Assembly: GCF_019890725.1 (NCBI RefSeq)
Contig: NZ_JAINZZ010000056.1
Span: 1 to 53,269, forward strand
Source of the DNA: Actinacidiphila acidipaludis
Lineage (GTDB): Bacteria > Actinomycetota > Actinomycetes > Streptomycetales > Streptomycetaceae
DNA length: 53,269 nucleotides
Direction: 5' to 3'
Of the stretch, positions 16,031 through 25,046 are shown piece by piece; the stretch's first letter is position 1; every line of letters starts with the position of its first letter. The notes beneath the pieces were generated by a model, which saw nothing but the letters and a program-made list of their open reading frames with translations, was not told the origin of the DNA and searched no databases. Made by a program: the position numbers and the translations under genes.

Positions 16031-16150
16031 CGGGGCCGGGGGAACGCCGTCGGGGCGGGATCAGGGCGACGGTCACGGCAGGAGGGGCGGGAGCGACCGG
16101 GAGCAGGGGGAGCAACGGGGAGGGGGGCGGGGGCGACGGGAGGGGCAGTG
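16031..16150 (+). other. G-rich, purine-biased intergenic tract
   Basis: Many runs of three to six G on the plus strand between whiD and the LysR gene, with almost no complementary C runs. It has G-quadruplex potential on the plus strand. No gene is seen. Confidence 0.6.
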
Positions 16151-16181
16151 ACGTCGGAGCGGCACAGGACGGCGCGGGCCG

Positions 16182-17111
16182 TCAGGCGGGGGCCGGCTGG
16201 GCGCTCTGGCGCAGGGCCGCGCGGGCGAGGCGGCCGAGCATGATGTCCACGGCCGGCACATGGGCCAGGTCCGGCAGCGTGAGGGCCACGATCTCCCGCT
16301 CCACCGCGGGCCGCATCTCCACCACGGCGACCCCCTTGGGGCGCACCGACTCCAGCGCGAGCTGCGGCAGCACCGCCACCCCGAGCCCGGCGGCGACGAG
16401 GCCCACGACGGCCGGGTAGTCGTCCGTCGCGAAATCGATCCGCGGGCTGAAACCGGCCCGCTCGCACACCTCGACCAGATGCCGCCGGCAGCGCGGGCAG
16501 CCGGCGATCCACTCCTCCTCGGCGAGTTCGCCGATGGCCACGGGTTCGGTGCGGCCGGCCAGCCGGTGGCCCGCCGGCACCAGGCCGACCAGCCGGTCGG
16601 TGAGCAGCGGGCGCACCACCAGGTCGGCCCACGACTCCTCGGCGGGCGTCGGCAGGTCCACGTACCGGAACGCGAGCGTGATGTCGACGTCACCGGCCCG
16701 CAGCAGGTCGACCGAGCGCGGCGGCTCGGCCTCCACCAGGGAGATCTTCGTGCCCGGGTGGTGGGCGCGCATGTCCGCGACGGCGCTGGGCACGAGCGTG
16801 GAGCTGCCGGACGGGAACGAGCCGAGGCGCACCCGCCCGGCCCTCAGCCCGGCGATCGCGGCGACCTCCTCCTCGGCGGCGGTGAGGCCGGCCAGGATGC
16901 CGGCCGCGTGCCGTACCAGCGCCTCGCCGGCCTGGGTCAGCCGCATCTCGCGGGCGCCGCGGACCAGCAGCGGGGTGCCCGCGCTCTGTTCCAGGGCCTT
17001 CATCTGCTGGCTGACCGCGGGCTGGGTGCAGCCGAGGTCGCGGGCGGCGGCGGAGAAGGAGCCGGTGCGGGCGACGGCGCGCAGCACGCGGAGATGACGG
17101 GCCTCGATCAT
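16182..17111 (-). CDS. LysR-family transcriptional regulator
   Basis: 309 residues. An N-terminal winged helix-turn-helix (1-62) has RTGSFSAAARDLGCTQPAVS and the usual MKALEQSAGTPLLVR linker. An effector-binding domain follows (about 90-300) with FPSGSSTLVPS and GLVAAGLGVAVLPQLAL. A CPRC motif near residue 200 could bind metal or respond to redox; this is only suggestive. ATG 17111 follows TGAGG. It is divergent from a class V aminotransferase gene and a T-N11-A palindrome lies between them, the usual arrangement for autoregulation and activation of the divergent gene. Confidence 0.94.
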   Translation of the reverse strand: MIEARHLRVLRAVARTGSFSAAARDLGCTQPAVSQQMKALEQSAGTPLLVRGAREMRLTQAGEALVRHAAGILAGLTAAEEEVAAIAGLRAGRVRLGSFPSGSSTLVPSAVADMRAHHPGTKISLVEAEPPRSVDLLRAGDVDITLAFRYVDLPTPAEESWADLVVRPLLTDRLVGLVPAGHRLAGRTEPVAIGELAEEEWIAGCPRCRRHLVEVCERAGFSPRIDFATDDYPAVVGLVAAGLGVAVLPQLALESVRPKGVAVVEMRPAVEREIVALTLPDLAHVPAVDIMLGRLARAALRQSAQPAPA

Positions 17112-17121
17112 GCCTCAACCA

Positions 17122-17134
17122 TAAGCGGAGCTTA
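17122..17134. promoter_or_regulatory. LysR-type T-N11-A operator
   Basis: TAAGCGGAGCTTA is a perfect 5-bp inverted repeat with T and A at the ends, 11 bases before the LysR start and in the divergent intergenic region. A direct repeat TATCGG follows at 17139-17157. Confidence 0.6.
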
Positions 17135-17204
17135 GGGGTATCGGACAGTTATCGGTGATGGACTTTGAGGTGGGGTGCGGTCAGGCTGAGGAGGCATGGA
17201 CGCC

Positions 17205-18368
17205 ATGGATGCGCACACGCCGGTCCCGTCGGTCCCCTCCCCGCCCGGGGCCGTTCCGCCCTCTCCCGTTCCCGCGGCCGGCCCGTCACCCGCCGCGGTG
17301 GCCGCGGCCGGCCCGTCACCCGCCGCGGTGGCCGCGGCTGAGTTCCCCGGGCTCGAACCCGGCTATCTGAACACCGCCACCCTCGGAGTGCCGCCGCGCC
17401 GCGCGGTCACGGCGATGCGGGAGGCGCTGGACGCGTGGGAGTCCGGGCGGTCGTACACCGACCGGTACGAGGCGGCCGTGGTGGCGGCGCGGGCCGCGTA
17501 CGCGCGGATCACCGGCGTGGCGGTGGAGCGGGTGGCACTGGCGAGCACGGTCGCCGGAGCGGTCGGGCTGATCGCCGCGCAACTCCCTGAAGGCGCCGAA
17601 GTGGTGCTCGCCGAGGGCGACTTCAGCTCACTCGTGCAGCCCTTCGCCGGGGCGCCCGGCGTGCGCCCGCGCATCGTGCCGCTCGGGGAGGTCGCCGCCG
17701 CCGTGCGGCCGTCGACCGCGCTGGTCGCGGTCAGCACGGTGCAGTCGGCGGACGGGCGGGTCGGGGATCTGCCCGCGATCCGGCAGGCGGCGGCCGCACA
17801 CGGCGCCCGGGTCCTGCTGGACGCCACCCAGTCGGCGGGATGGCTCCCGCTGGACGCCTCCCGCTACGACTACGTCGTCTGCCACGGCTACAAGTGGCTG
17901 CTCGGTCCGCACGGGGCCTGTTTCCTGACGGTGGCCGAGGGGGCGGAGGCGACGCTGTCCCCGGGGTTCGCCGGATGGTACGCGGGGGACGACCCGTGGG
18001 CGTCCTGCTACGGGCCGGTCCCGCGGCTCGCGCCCGGGGCCCGGCGATTCGACGCCCGCCCCGCGTACCTGTCCTTCGTCGGGGCCGCCGCCTCCCTCTC
18101 CCTGATCGAGGAGATCGGCGTGCCCGCCATCCACGCCCACGACGTCGCGGCGGCGGCGAGCCTGCGCGAGGGGCTGGCCGGGCTCGGCTACGCGCCGGTG
18201 CCCGGCGACTCGGCGATCGTCGCGGTCCCCGGTGTCCCGCCCGCCGCCGAGGCCCGCCTGGCCGCGGCCGGCGTCCGGTTCTCCTCCCGCGCGGGCAATC
18301 TCCGCCTCGCCCCGCACCTCTACACCGCCCCCGCCGACCTCGCCCTCGCCCTGGACGCCCTGGCGTGA
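17205..18368 (+). CDS. Class V aminotransferase family protein
   Basis: 387 residues, PLP-dependent fold type I related to cysteine desulfurases and kynureninases. The Schiff-base Lys is in HGYKWLLGP, and LLDATQSAGW holds the Asp that contacts the PLP ring nitrogen. No catalytic Cys loop typical of SufS is evident. I chose ATG 17205 because GAGGAGG at 17188-17194 is ten bases away; ATG 17196 is only one base from it. The first 45 residues are Pro/Ala-rich and contain two perfect copies of a 30-bp repeat (17274-17333), an odd extension outside the enzyme core. The substrate is unknown. Divergent from the LysR gene, which may control it. Confidence 0.88.
   Translation: MDAHTPVPSVPSPPGAVPPSPVPAAGPSPAAVAAAGPSPAAVAAAEFPGLEPGYLNTATLGVPPRRAVTAMREALDAWESGRSYTDRYEAAVVAARAAYARITGVAVERVALASTVAGAVGLIAAQLPEGAEVVLAEGDFSSLVQPFAGAPGVRPRIVPLGEVAAAVRPSTALVAVSTVQSADGRVGDLPAIRQAAAAHGARVLLDATQSAGWLPLDASRYDYVVCHGYKWLLGPHGACFLTVAEGAEATLSPGFAGWYAGDDPWASCYGPVPRLAPGARRFDARPAYLSFVGAAASLSLIEEIGVPAIHAHDVAAAASLREGLAGLGYAPVPGDSAIVAVPGVPPAAEARLAAAGVRFSSRAGNLRLAPHLYTAPADLALALDALA
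17274..17333 (+). repeat. In-frame 30-bp tandem repeat (two perfect copies)
   Basis: Copies at 17274-17303 and 17304-17333 encode AAGPSPAAVA twice in the N-terminal extension of the aminotransferase. Copy number could vary between strains. Confidence 0.9.
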
Positions 18369-18405
18369 CCCGGCCCCACGCCCGCCTGCCCGCGCCCTAC
18401 CGCGG

Positions 18406-18430
18406 CCGCGGCCCCGGCCCGGGGCCGCGG
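18406..18430 (+). terminator. GC-rich hairpin after the aminotransferase gene
   Basis: CCGCGGCCCC (18406-18415) pairs with GGGGCCGCGG (18421-18430) around a five-base loop. Confidence 0.55.
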
Positions 18431-18474
18431 TAATCCGGTGGAGAGGGGGAGGCGGGGCGTGCTGGAATGCGCGG

Positions 18475-19266
18475 ATGGATCGGGACGAGGTACTCGCGGA
18501 GTTCGACCGGCAGATGCGGCGAGAGGCGGTGTCGGACGACCTGGGCGCGCGGATGGAGCGGACGGAACGGCTCGTCCGGCAGGTGGGCGGCACCGCCCAC
18601 ACCTGGGCCGGCGTGCTCTGGTCCGGCCTCGACGACGGCACCGCCGACGAGGCGATCGCCGCCCAGACCGCCTGGCTGGCCGGCCCCGAGGGCCGCGGCC
18701 GCGAGTTCGAGTGGAAGCTGTACTCGCACGACCGCCCGGCCGACCTCGGTGACCGCCTGCGCCGCGCGGGTTTCGTGCCCGACCCCACGGAGACCCTGAT
18801 GATCGCGGAGGTCGCCGCCCTCCCGACCGAGGTCCGCCTGCCGGACGGCGTCCGTCTGGAGCCGGTGACCGACGCCGCCGGCGTCGACCTCGTCGCCGCC
18901 GTGCACGAGCGGGCGTTCGGCGCGAGCGCCGCCCGCCTGCGCGACCGCCTCCTCGACCAGCTCGCGCAGACGGCCGACGGGTCCCTGACCATGACCGTGG
19001 CGATGGCCGGCGACGAGCCGGTGTGCGCGGCCCGCATGGAGATCACACCGGGCACGGACTTCGCCGGCCTGTGGGGCGGCGGTACCGTCGAGGAGTGGCG
19101 CGGCCGCGGCATCTACCGCGCGCTGGTCGCCCACCGGGCCGCGCTCGCCGCGGCCCGCGGCATCCGCTACCTCCAGGTCGACGCGACCGACGACAGCCGT
19201 CCCATCCTGCAGCGCCTCGGCTTCGCGGCGCTCAGCACCACCACGCCGTATCTCATCCAGGGGTGA
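18475..19266 (+). CDS. GNAT-family N-acetyltransferase
   Basis: 263 residues. The C-terminal half (about 125-263) is a GNAT domain with the acetyl-CoA pyrophosphate loop VEEWRGRGIYRALVAHR and a final strand IRYLQVDATDDSRPILQRLGF. The N-terminal half is helical and may be a degenerate second GNAT domain (inference). ATG 18475 was preferred because the protein begins cleanly there and the upstream frame is Pro/Arg-rich antisense-like sequence. The acceptor substrate is unknown. The next gene starts at or overlapping its stop, so the two are probably co-translated. Confidence 0.86.
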   Translation: MDRDEVLAEFDRQMRREAVSDDLGARMERTERLVRQVGGTAHTWAGVLWSGLDDGTADEAIAAQTAWLAGPEGRGREFEWKLYSHDRPADLGDRLRRAGFVPDPTETLMIAEVAALPTEVRLPDGVRLEPVTDAAGVDLVAAVHERAFGASAARLRDRLLDQLAQTADGSLTMTVAMAGDEPVCAARMEITPGTDFAGLWGGGTVEEWRGRGIYRALVAHRAALAAARGIRYLQVDATDDSRPILQRLGFAALSTTTPYLIQG

Positions 19267-19268
19267 CC

Positions 19269-19964
19269 GTGCCGTACGTGCTCAGCGTCAACATAGGCCG
19301 CCCGCGGCCGAATCCGTGGAAGCGCCTGCCGGCCACCGGCATCGACAAGCAGCCGGTGAGCGGCCGCGTCGCCGTGACCGCGCCCGGCCCGAAGGGCACC
19401 GGGGCCGTCGGCCTGGCCGGTGACCGTGCCTACGACGTCAAGCACCACGGCGGCGACGACCAGGCGGTGTACGCCTACGCGCGTGAGGATCTCGACCACT
19501 GGGAGGGCGAGTTGGGCCGTACCTTCGCGCCCGGCTCCTTCGGCGAGAACCTCACCACCTGCGGCCTGGACCTCAACGCGGTGCTGATCGGCGAGCGCTG
19601 GCGGATCGGCACGGTGCTGCTGGAGGTCTCGGCCCCGCGCATCCCGTGCGCGACGTTCGCCGGGTGGCTGGACGAGAAGGGGTGGATGCGCACGTTCACG
19701 CGGGCCGCGCGGCCCGGCCCGTACCTGCGGGTCGTCGAGCCCGGGGAGCTCGCCGCCGGGGACGATCTCGTCGTCGAGCACCGGCCGCAGGACCGGCGGG
19801 TGACCGTCGCGGAGTGCTTCCGCGCCCTCACCACCGAGCCCGAACTGCTGCCGCTGCTGGCCGACTTGCCGGCCCTGCCCGCCGAGGACCGGGAGGCCGT
19901 CCGGCAGCGGCTGGCCCGCACCGGAACACCAACGGCGGCCGAAGGCCCGGGCGGCCCGTCCTAG
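19269..19964 (+). CDS. MOSC domain protein (YiiM-like)
   Basis: 231 residues. MOSC domains bind molybdenum cofactor or handle related sulfur chemistry, and YiiM-type proteins help detoxify N-hydroxylated compounds. Motifs include LAGDRAYDVKHHGGDDQAVYAY, in the region AGD..D..HHGG, then GSFGENLTT and RIPCATFAGW with the conserved Cys. The GTG at 19269 follows AGGGG at good distance; a GTG at 19263 overlapping the previous stop is the alternative. The C-terminus after about 165 is a helical extension typical of this subfamily. Co-transcribed with the GNAT gene. Confidence 0.88.
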   Translation: MPYVLSVNIGRPRPNPWKRLPATGIDKQPVSGRVAVTAPGPKGTGAVGLAGDRAYDVKHHGGDDQAVYAYAREDLDHWEGELGRTFAPGSFGENLTTCGLDLNAVLIGERWRIGTVLLEVSAPRIPCATFAGWLDEKGWMRTFTRAARPGPYLRVVEPGELAAGDDLVVEHRPQDRRVTVAECFRALTTEPELLPLLADLPALPAEDREAVRQRLARTGTPTAAEGPGGPS

Positions 19965-19974
19965 GCTTCTGCCC

Positions 19975-20772
19975 ATGACCACTTCACTCGTGACCGGCCC
20001 CACCGCGGGCATCGGCGCCGCCTTCGCCCGCCAACTGGCCGCGAAGGGCCATGCCCTGGTGCTGGTCGCCCGCGACGGGGAGCGGCTCGCGCGGACCGCT
20101 GGGGAGCTGCGGCAGCGCTACGGGGTCGAGGTCGAGGTGCTGGCCGCCGACCTCGCGGAGGACGCCGGCATCGCGGCCGTCGAGGAACGGCTGCGCGACG
20201 CCTCCCGCCCGGTCGACGTCCTGGTCAACAACGCCGGGTTCGGCAACCGCGGCACCTATCTGACCGCCCCCGTCGCCGACGAGCTGCGCATGCTGCGGCT
20301 GCACTGCGAGGCGGTGCTGCGGCTGACCACGGCCGCGGCCGAGGGCATGCGGGAGCGCGGTCGCGGCGCGGTGGTCAACGTCGCCTCGGTCGCGGCGTTC
20401 ATGCCGCGCGGCACCTACGGGGCGAGCAAGGCGTGGGTGGTCCGCTTCACCGAGGGCGCCGCCCAGGAGCTGCGCGGCAGCGGCATCCGCTTCCTCGCCC
20501 TGTGTCCGGGCTTCGTGCGCACCGAGTTCCACGCCCGGGCGGGCATGAACGCCGACGCGCTGCCGTCGTGGGCGTGGCTCGACGCGGACAAGGTGGTGGC
20601 CGCGGCGCTGCGGGACCTGGCCCGCGGCCGTACCGTCAGCGTCCCCGACGCCCGGTACAAGGTGGCCGTCGCCCTCGCCCGCCACACGCCGACGCGGCTG
20701 TTCGCCGCCGCCTCGACCCGGACCGGCCGCCGCTACGACCCGAAGACCCCGAAGACCCCGAAGGACTCCTGA
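19975..20772 (+). CDS. Short-chain dehydrogenase/reductase
   Basis: 265 residues, classical SDR. NAD(P)-binding TGPTAGIG (7-14; the usual TGxxxGIG), NNAG near 87-90, the catalytic Ser region VNVASVAAF and catalytic YGASK, all present, so the enzyme should be active. The C-terminus ends in a short repeat KTPKTPKDS. The substrate cannot be read. It starts 10 bases after the MOSC gene with no clear ribosome site; TAGGCT followed by seven bases precedes the ATG, so a leaderless transcript is possible, although these bases overlap the upstream stop. Confidence 0.92.
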   Translation: MTTSLVTGPTAGIGAAFARQLAAKGHALVLVARDGERLARTAGELRQRYGVEVEVLAADLAEDAGIAAVEERLRDASRPVDVLVNNAGFGNRGTYLTAPVADELRMLRLHCEAVLRLTTAAAEGMRERGRGAVVNVASVAAFMPRGTYGASKAWVVRFTEGAAQELRGSGIRFLALCPGFVRTEFHARAGMNADALPSWAWLDADKVVAAALRDLARGRTVSVPDARYKVAVALARHTPTRLFAAASTRTGRRYDPKTPKTPKDS

Positions 20773-20807
20773 GCCCCCGAGACCCCCTGAGCCGGCTGAG
20801 CCCCCGA

Positions 20808-20835
20808 GACCCCGGCCTGGGCACGGGCCGGGGTC
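20808..20835. terminator. Hairpin between converging genes
   Basis: GACCCCGGCC (20808-20817) pairs with GGCCGGGGTC (20826-20835) around eight bases, between the SDR gene and the converging methyltransferase. A 27-bp period direct repeat of CTGAGCCCCCGAGACCCC lies just before it. Confidence 0.7.
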
Positions 20836-20856
20836 CGCTCGGGCGCCGCGGCGGGG

Positions 20857-21675
20857 TCAGGGCTTGCGGGCCACCCCCGCCCAGTAGTACGCGGAGTGCG
20901 GGTCGGCCGGCGGTTCGCCGTCGGGCCGCCAGCTCATGACCGGGACCAGGCCCGGCTCGGCCATCTCCCAGCCCTCGAAGAAGCGGGTGCACGCCGCACG
21001 GTCGCGCGGGACCAGCGTCATGTGACCCTGCTGCGCCGCCTGGACGACGTGTCCCATGGCCGCGGGGTCGAAGTCCGCGGTGGGGTGGCTGATGGCGACC
21101 AGGCTGCCGGAGGGCATCGCGTCCAGCAGGGTCCGGACCACCGTCCACGGGTCCTCGTCGTCGGCGACGAGCATGAGGATGGCGACCAGCAGCAGGCCGA
21201 CCGGCCGGTCGAGATCGAGGGCGCCGGCGAGCTGCGGCGAGCGCAGCAGTTCGGCCGGCTTGCGGAGGTCCGCCTCCAGGTAGAGCGTCCGCTCGGCGTC
21301 CGGACCGGTGAGGGTGGTCCTGGCGTGCTCCTGCACGATCGGGTCGTTGTCGACGCAGACCACCCGGGCGTCGGGGGCGACGATCGCGGTCACCGAACCG
21401 GTGTCGCCGTCGGCGGGTATGCCGGTGCCGATGTCCAGGAACTGCCGGATCCCGGCCTCGGCCATGTACCGCACGGCCCGGCCGAGGAATCTGCGGTTCT
21501 CCAGGGCCATGGTCTTGATGCCGGGGATGGCCTGCTCGACGGCCTGCCCCATCGCCCGGTCCGCGGCGAAGTTGCTGCTGCCGCCCAGCCAGTAGTCGTA
21601 CACGCGCGCGGAGTGCGGGACTCCGGTGTCGATACGGGGGCGGCCGTTCTGATCATGCGTCACCTCATGCGTCAT
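20857..21675 (-). CDS. SAM-dependent methyltransferase, DUF574/SAV2177 type
   Basis: 272 residues with the family N-terminus RIDTGVPHSARVYDYWLGG and the SAM-binding motif FLDIGTGIPADGDT near 78-90. This family is expanded in Streptomyces and its substrates are mostly unknown. The ATG at 21675 has no good Shine-Dalgarno sequence; an upstream frame stays open but does not look coding. It is divergent from a SnoaL-like gene, with an inverted repeat between them. Confidence 0.9.
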   Translation of the reverse strand: MTHEVTHDQNGRPRIDTGVPHSARVYDYWLGGSSNFAADRAMGQAVEQAIPGIKTMALENRRFLGRAVRYMAEAGIRQFLDIGTGIPADGDTGSVTAIVAPDARVVCVDNDPIVQEHARTTLTGPDAERTLYLEADLRKPAELLRSPQLAGALDLDRPVGLLLVAILMLVADDEDPWTVVRTLLDAMPSGSLVAISHPTADFDPAAMGHVVQAAQQGHMTLVPRDRAACTRFFEGWEMAEPGLVPVMSWRPDGEPPADPHSAYYWAGVARKP

Positions 21676-21718
21676 GCGGCCAATCTGCCCGACCGGACCC
21701 GCCGGGACCACCACATCG

Positions 21719-21736
21719 GGCGAACTGCCGTTCGCC
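21719..21736. promoter_or_regulatory. Inverted repeat in divergent intergenic region
   Basis: GGCGAAC and GTTCGCC surround TGCC, with a smaller palindrome GGCGAATCGCC at 21795-21805. Both contain GGCGAA and may bind the same dimeric factor. Confidence 0.4.
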
Positions 21737-21858
21737 GCGCGTCCGCGGGTCGCACCCTGCCGGGCCGCCCACCCGCTCACCCACAGGAAGACATGGCGAA
21801 TCGCCCTAAAATGGAACAGAAGGGGAAGGGCAACCGGCGGGCGACCCGAGGAGGCGCC

Positions 21859-22566
21859 ATGACGTTCGTCCAGCTCATCGACTGCAGGACCAGCAAGTAC
21901 GAGGACATGAACCGGCTCATGGACGACTGGGCGGAGGCGACGCAGGGCATCCGCACCGCGACGCACGCCGTCGTCGGCAAGGACCGGTCCGCCGAGGGCC
22001 ACTACGTCGAGATCGTGGAGTTCCCCTCCTACGAACAGGCGATGAAGAACTCCGGGCTGCCCGAGACCGGCCGGATCTTCGAGGAGATGGTCGCGCTCTG
22101 CGACGAGCGGCCCACCTTCACCGACCTGGACGTGGTCCGTGACGAGCAGCTCAACAAGACCGCCGTGCGGAACTTCCTCACCGACCTGTGCGGGCGCGAC
22201 GAGCCGGCCGCCTACCGCGCGCTGTTCGCACCGGACTACCGGGACCACGACGTGGCCAAGGGCTCGGAGACCCGCGGGGTCGACGCCTTCCGCGAGGAGA
22301 CCCTCGGCTACCGCGACGCCTTCCCGGACTTCGCCTTCACCGTCGAGGACCAGATCGCCGAGGGCGACCGGGTGGTGACCCGCTGGACCTGGCACGGCAC
22401 CAACACCGGCCCGCTGCGCGGCATCCCGGCCACCGGCAACACCGTGGACATGGAGGGCACCACGACGTTCGCCTTCCGTGACGGCCGGATCGCGGAGGGC
22501 TGGTGGCACTGGGACACGCTCGGGATGATGCGCGACCTCGGCGTCGTCACCCTGCCCACCGCTTGA
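21859..22566 (+). CDS. Two-domain protein: ABM-like N-terminus and SnoaL-like C-terminus
   Basis: 235 residues. Residues 1-95 resemble a ferredoxin-like ABM/dimeric alpha-beta barrel module (FVQLIDCRTSKYEDMNRLMD, then HYVEIVEFPSYEQAM). Residues 100-230 match the SnoaL-like ester cyclase fold, with FRDGRIAEGWWHWD near the end and YRDHD in the pocket region. Polyketide cyclases use this fold, but many such proteins outside antibiotic clusters have no known reaction. GAGGAGG lies four bases before ATG 21859. It is not next to other polyketide genes. Confidence 0.83.
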   Translation: MTFVQLIDCRTSKYEDMNRLMDDWAEATQGIRTATHAVVGKDRSAEGHYVEIVEFPSYEQAMKNSGLPETGRIFEEMVALCDERPTFTDLDVVRDEQLNKTAVRNFLTDLCGRDEPAAYRALFAPDYRDHDVAKGSETRGVDAFREETLGYRDAFPDFAFTVEDQIAEGDRVVTRWTWHGTNTGPLRGIPATGNTVDMEGTTTFAFRDGRIAEGWWHWDTLGMMRDLGVVTLPTA

Positions 22567-22624
22567 GGAGCGGCGCCCGCGCAGGCCGAGAACGCCCGCG
22601 ACCGCCGAGAAGCGGCGCCCGGGC

Positions 22625-22668
22625 ACGGGTGAGGCCCGGCATCCCGAAGGACGCCGGGCCTCACCCGT
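22625..22668. terminator. Bidirectional terminator hairpin
   Basis: Perfect 16-bp arms (22625-22640 with 22653-22668) around a 12-base loop, between the SnoaL-like gene and converging groEL1. Confidence 0.88.
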
Positions 22669-22713
22669 CGTGCACCGCGGCCGGGGCGTCACCCGCGCCG
22701 GCGCGTCATCGCG

Positions 22714-24339
<1,626 letters not shown>

Positions 24340-24452
24340 GCCTGCGAACTACCTCGTCTTGTCGTCGTGTGTCACGGAAACCGCCCCGGGCCCGGCCTCA
24401 ACGACACGGAAAACCCGGGGCGGGATCACGGCTGCGCGGTGAAGCCGATGAC

Positions 24453-24761
24453 TTACTTCTCGACGATCGCGAGGACGTCGCGAGCCGAGAGGACGAGGTA
24501 CTCCTCGCCGTTGTACTTCACCTCGGTGCCGCCGTACTTGCTGTACAGCACGACGTCGCCGACGGCGACGTCGAGCGGCAGCCGGTTGCCGTCCTCGAAG
24601 CGGCCCGGGCCCACGGCCAGGACGACGCCCTCCTGGGGCTTCTCCTTGGCGGTGTCCGGGATGACCAGGCCCGAGGCCGTGGTCTGCTCGGCGTCGAGCG
24701 GCTGGACCACGATGCGGTCCTCAAGCGGCTTGATGGCAACCTTGGTGCTGGCGGTCGTCAC
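24453..24761 (-). CDS. groES: Co-chaperonin GroES
   Basis: 102 residues, usual length. KPLEDRIVVQPL at the start and a mobile loop TTASGLVIPDTAKEKPQ are intact, followed by GEEYLVL and the C-terminal strand. It caps the GroEL ring during folding. GTG 24761 follows GGGGGAGG. The long leader carries two CIRCE operators, so HrcA repression released by heat is expected. Confidence 0.97.
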   Translation of the reverse strand: MTTASTKVAIKPLEDRIVVQPLDAEQTTASGLVIPDTAKEKPQEGVVLAVGPGRFEDGNRLPLDVAVGDVVLYSKYGGTEVKYNGEEYLVLSARDVLAIVEK

Positions 24762-24862
24762 GATCCGACCTCCCCCTTCAAAGGGCTCACGGGAGTGTCT
24801 GTCTGGGTCGGCGACCTGGTAGGCCCGTCGTCGCGGGTGCCGGACCTGCCCGTCGCTGAGTG

Positions 24863-24889
24863 CTGGCACTCAGCGGTGCCGAGTGCCAG
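24863..24889 (-). promoter_or_regulatory. CIRCE operator, promoter-proximal leader copy
   Basis: CTGGCACTC-N9-GAGTGCCAG (24863-24871 and 24881-24889), a close match to the HrcA-binding CIRCE TTAGCACTC-N9-GAGTGCTAA. It overlaps a perfect 9-bp inverted repeat GCTGAGTGC/GCACTCAGC (24855-24874). Confidence 0.88.
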
Positions 24890-24894
24890 GTCCG

Positions 24895-24923
24895 AGACTA
24901 GGACGCTCTTAGCACTCGGTCAA
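24895..24923 (-). promoter_or_regulatory. groES-groEL1 promoter
   Basis: On the minus strand TTGACC (24923-24918) and TAGTCT (24900-24895) are 17 bases apart. The upstream CIRCE overlaps the -35 and spacer, and the second CIRCE lies at and after the start site. Confidence 0.8.
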
Positions 24924-24935
24924 GCGGAGTGCCAG
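24909..24935 (-). promoter_or_regulatory. CIRCE operator over the -35
   Basis: TTAGCACTC (24909-24917), nine bases, then GAGTGCCAG (24927-24935). Seven of nine bases in the right arm match the consensus. Confidence 0.92.
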
Positions 24936-25046
24936 GCGCGCGCCGGGTGTCGCGCCGCGGCCCCCCGTGCCCGGCCGGAACGGACGGCCGCGCCGCACTT
25001 CCCCCGCCCGCGACCGAGGGGCCCGCCGATCGGGGAGAATGGCGGC

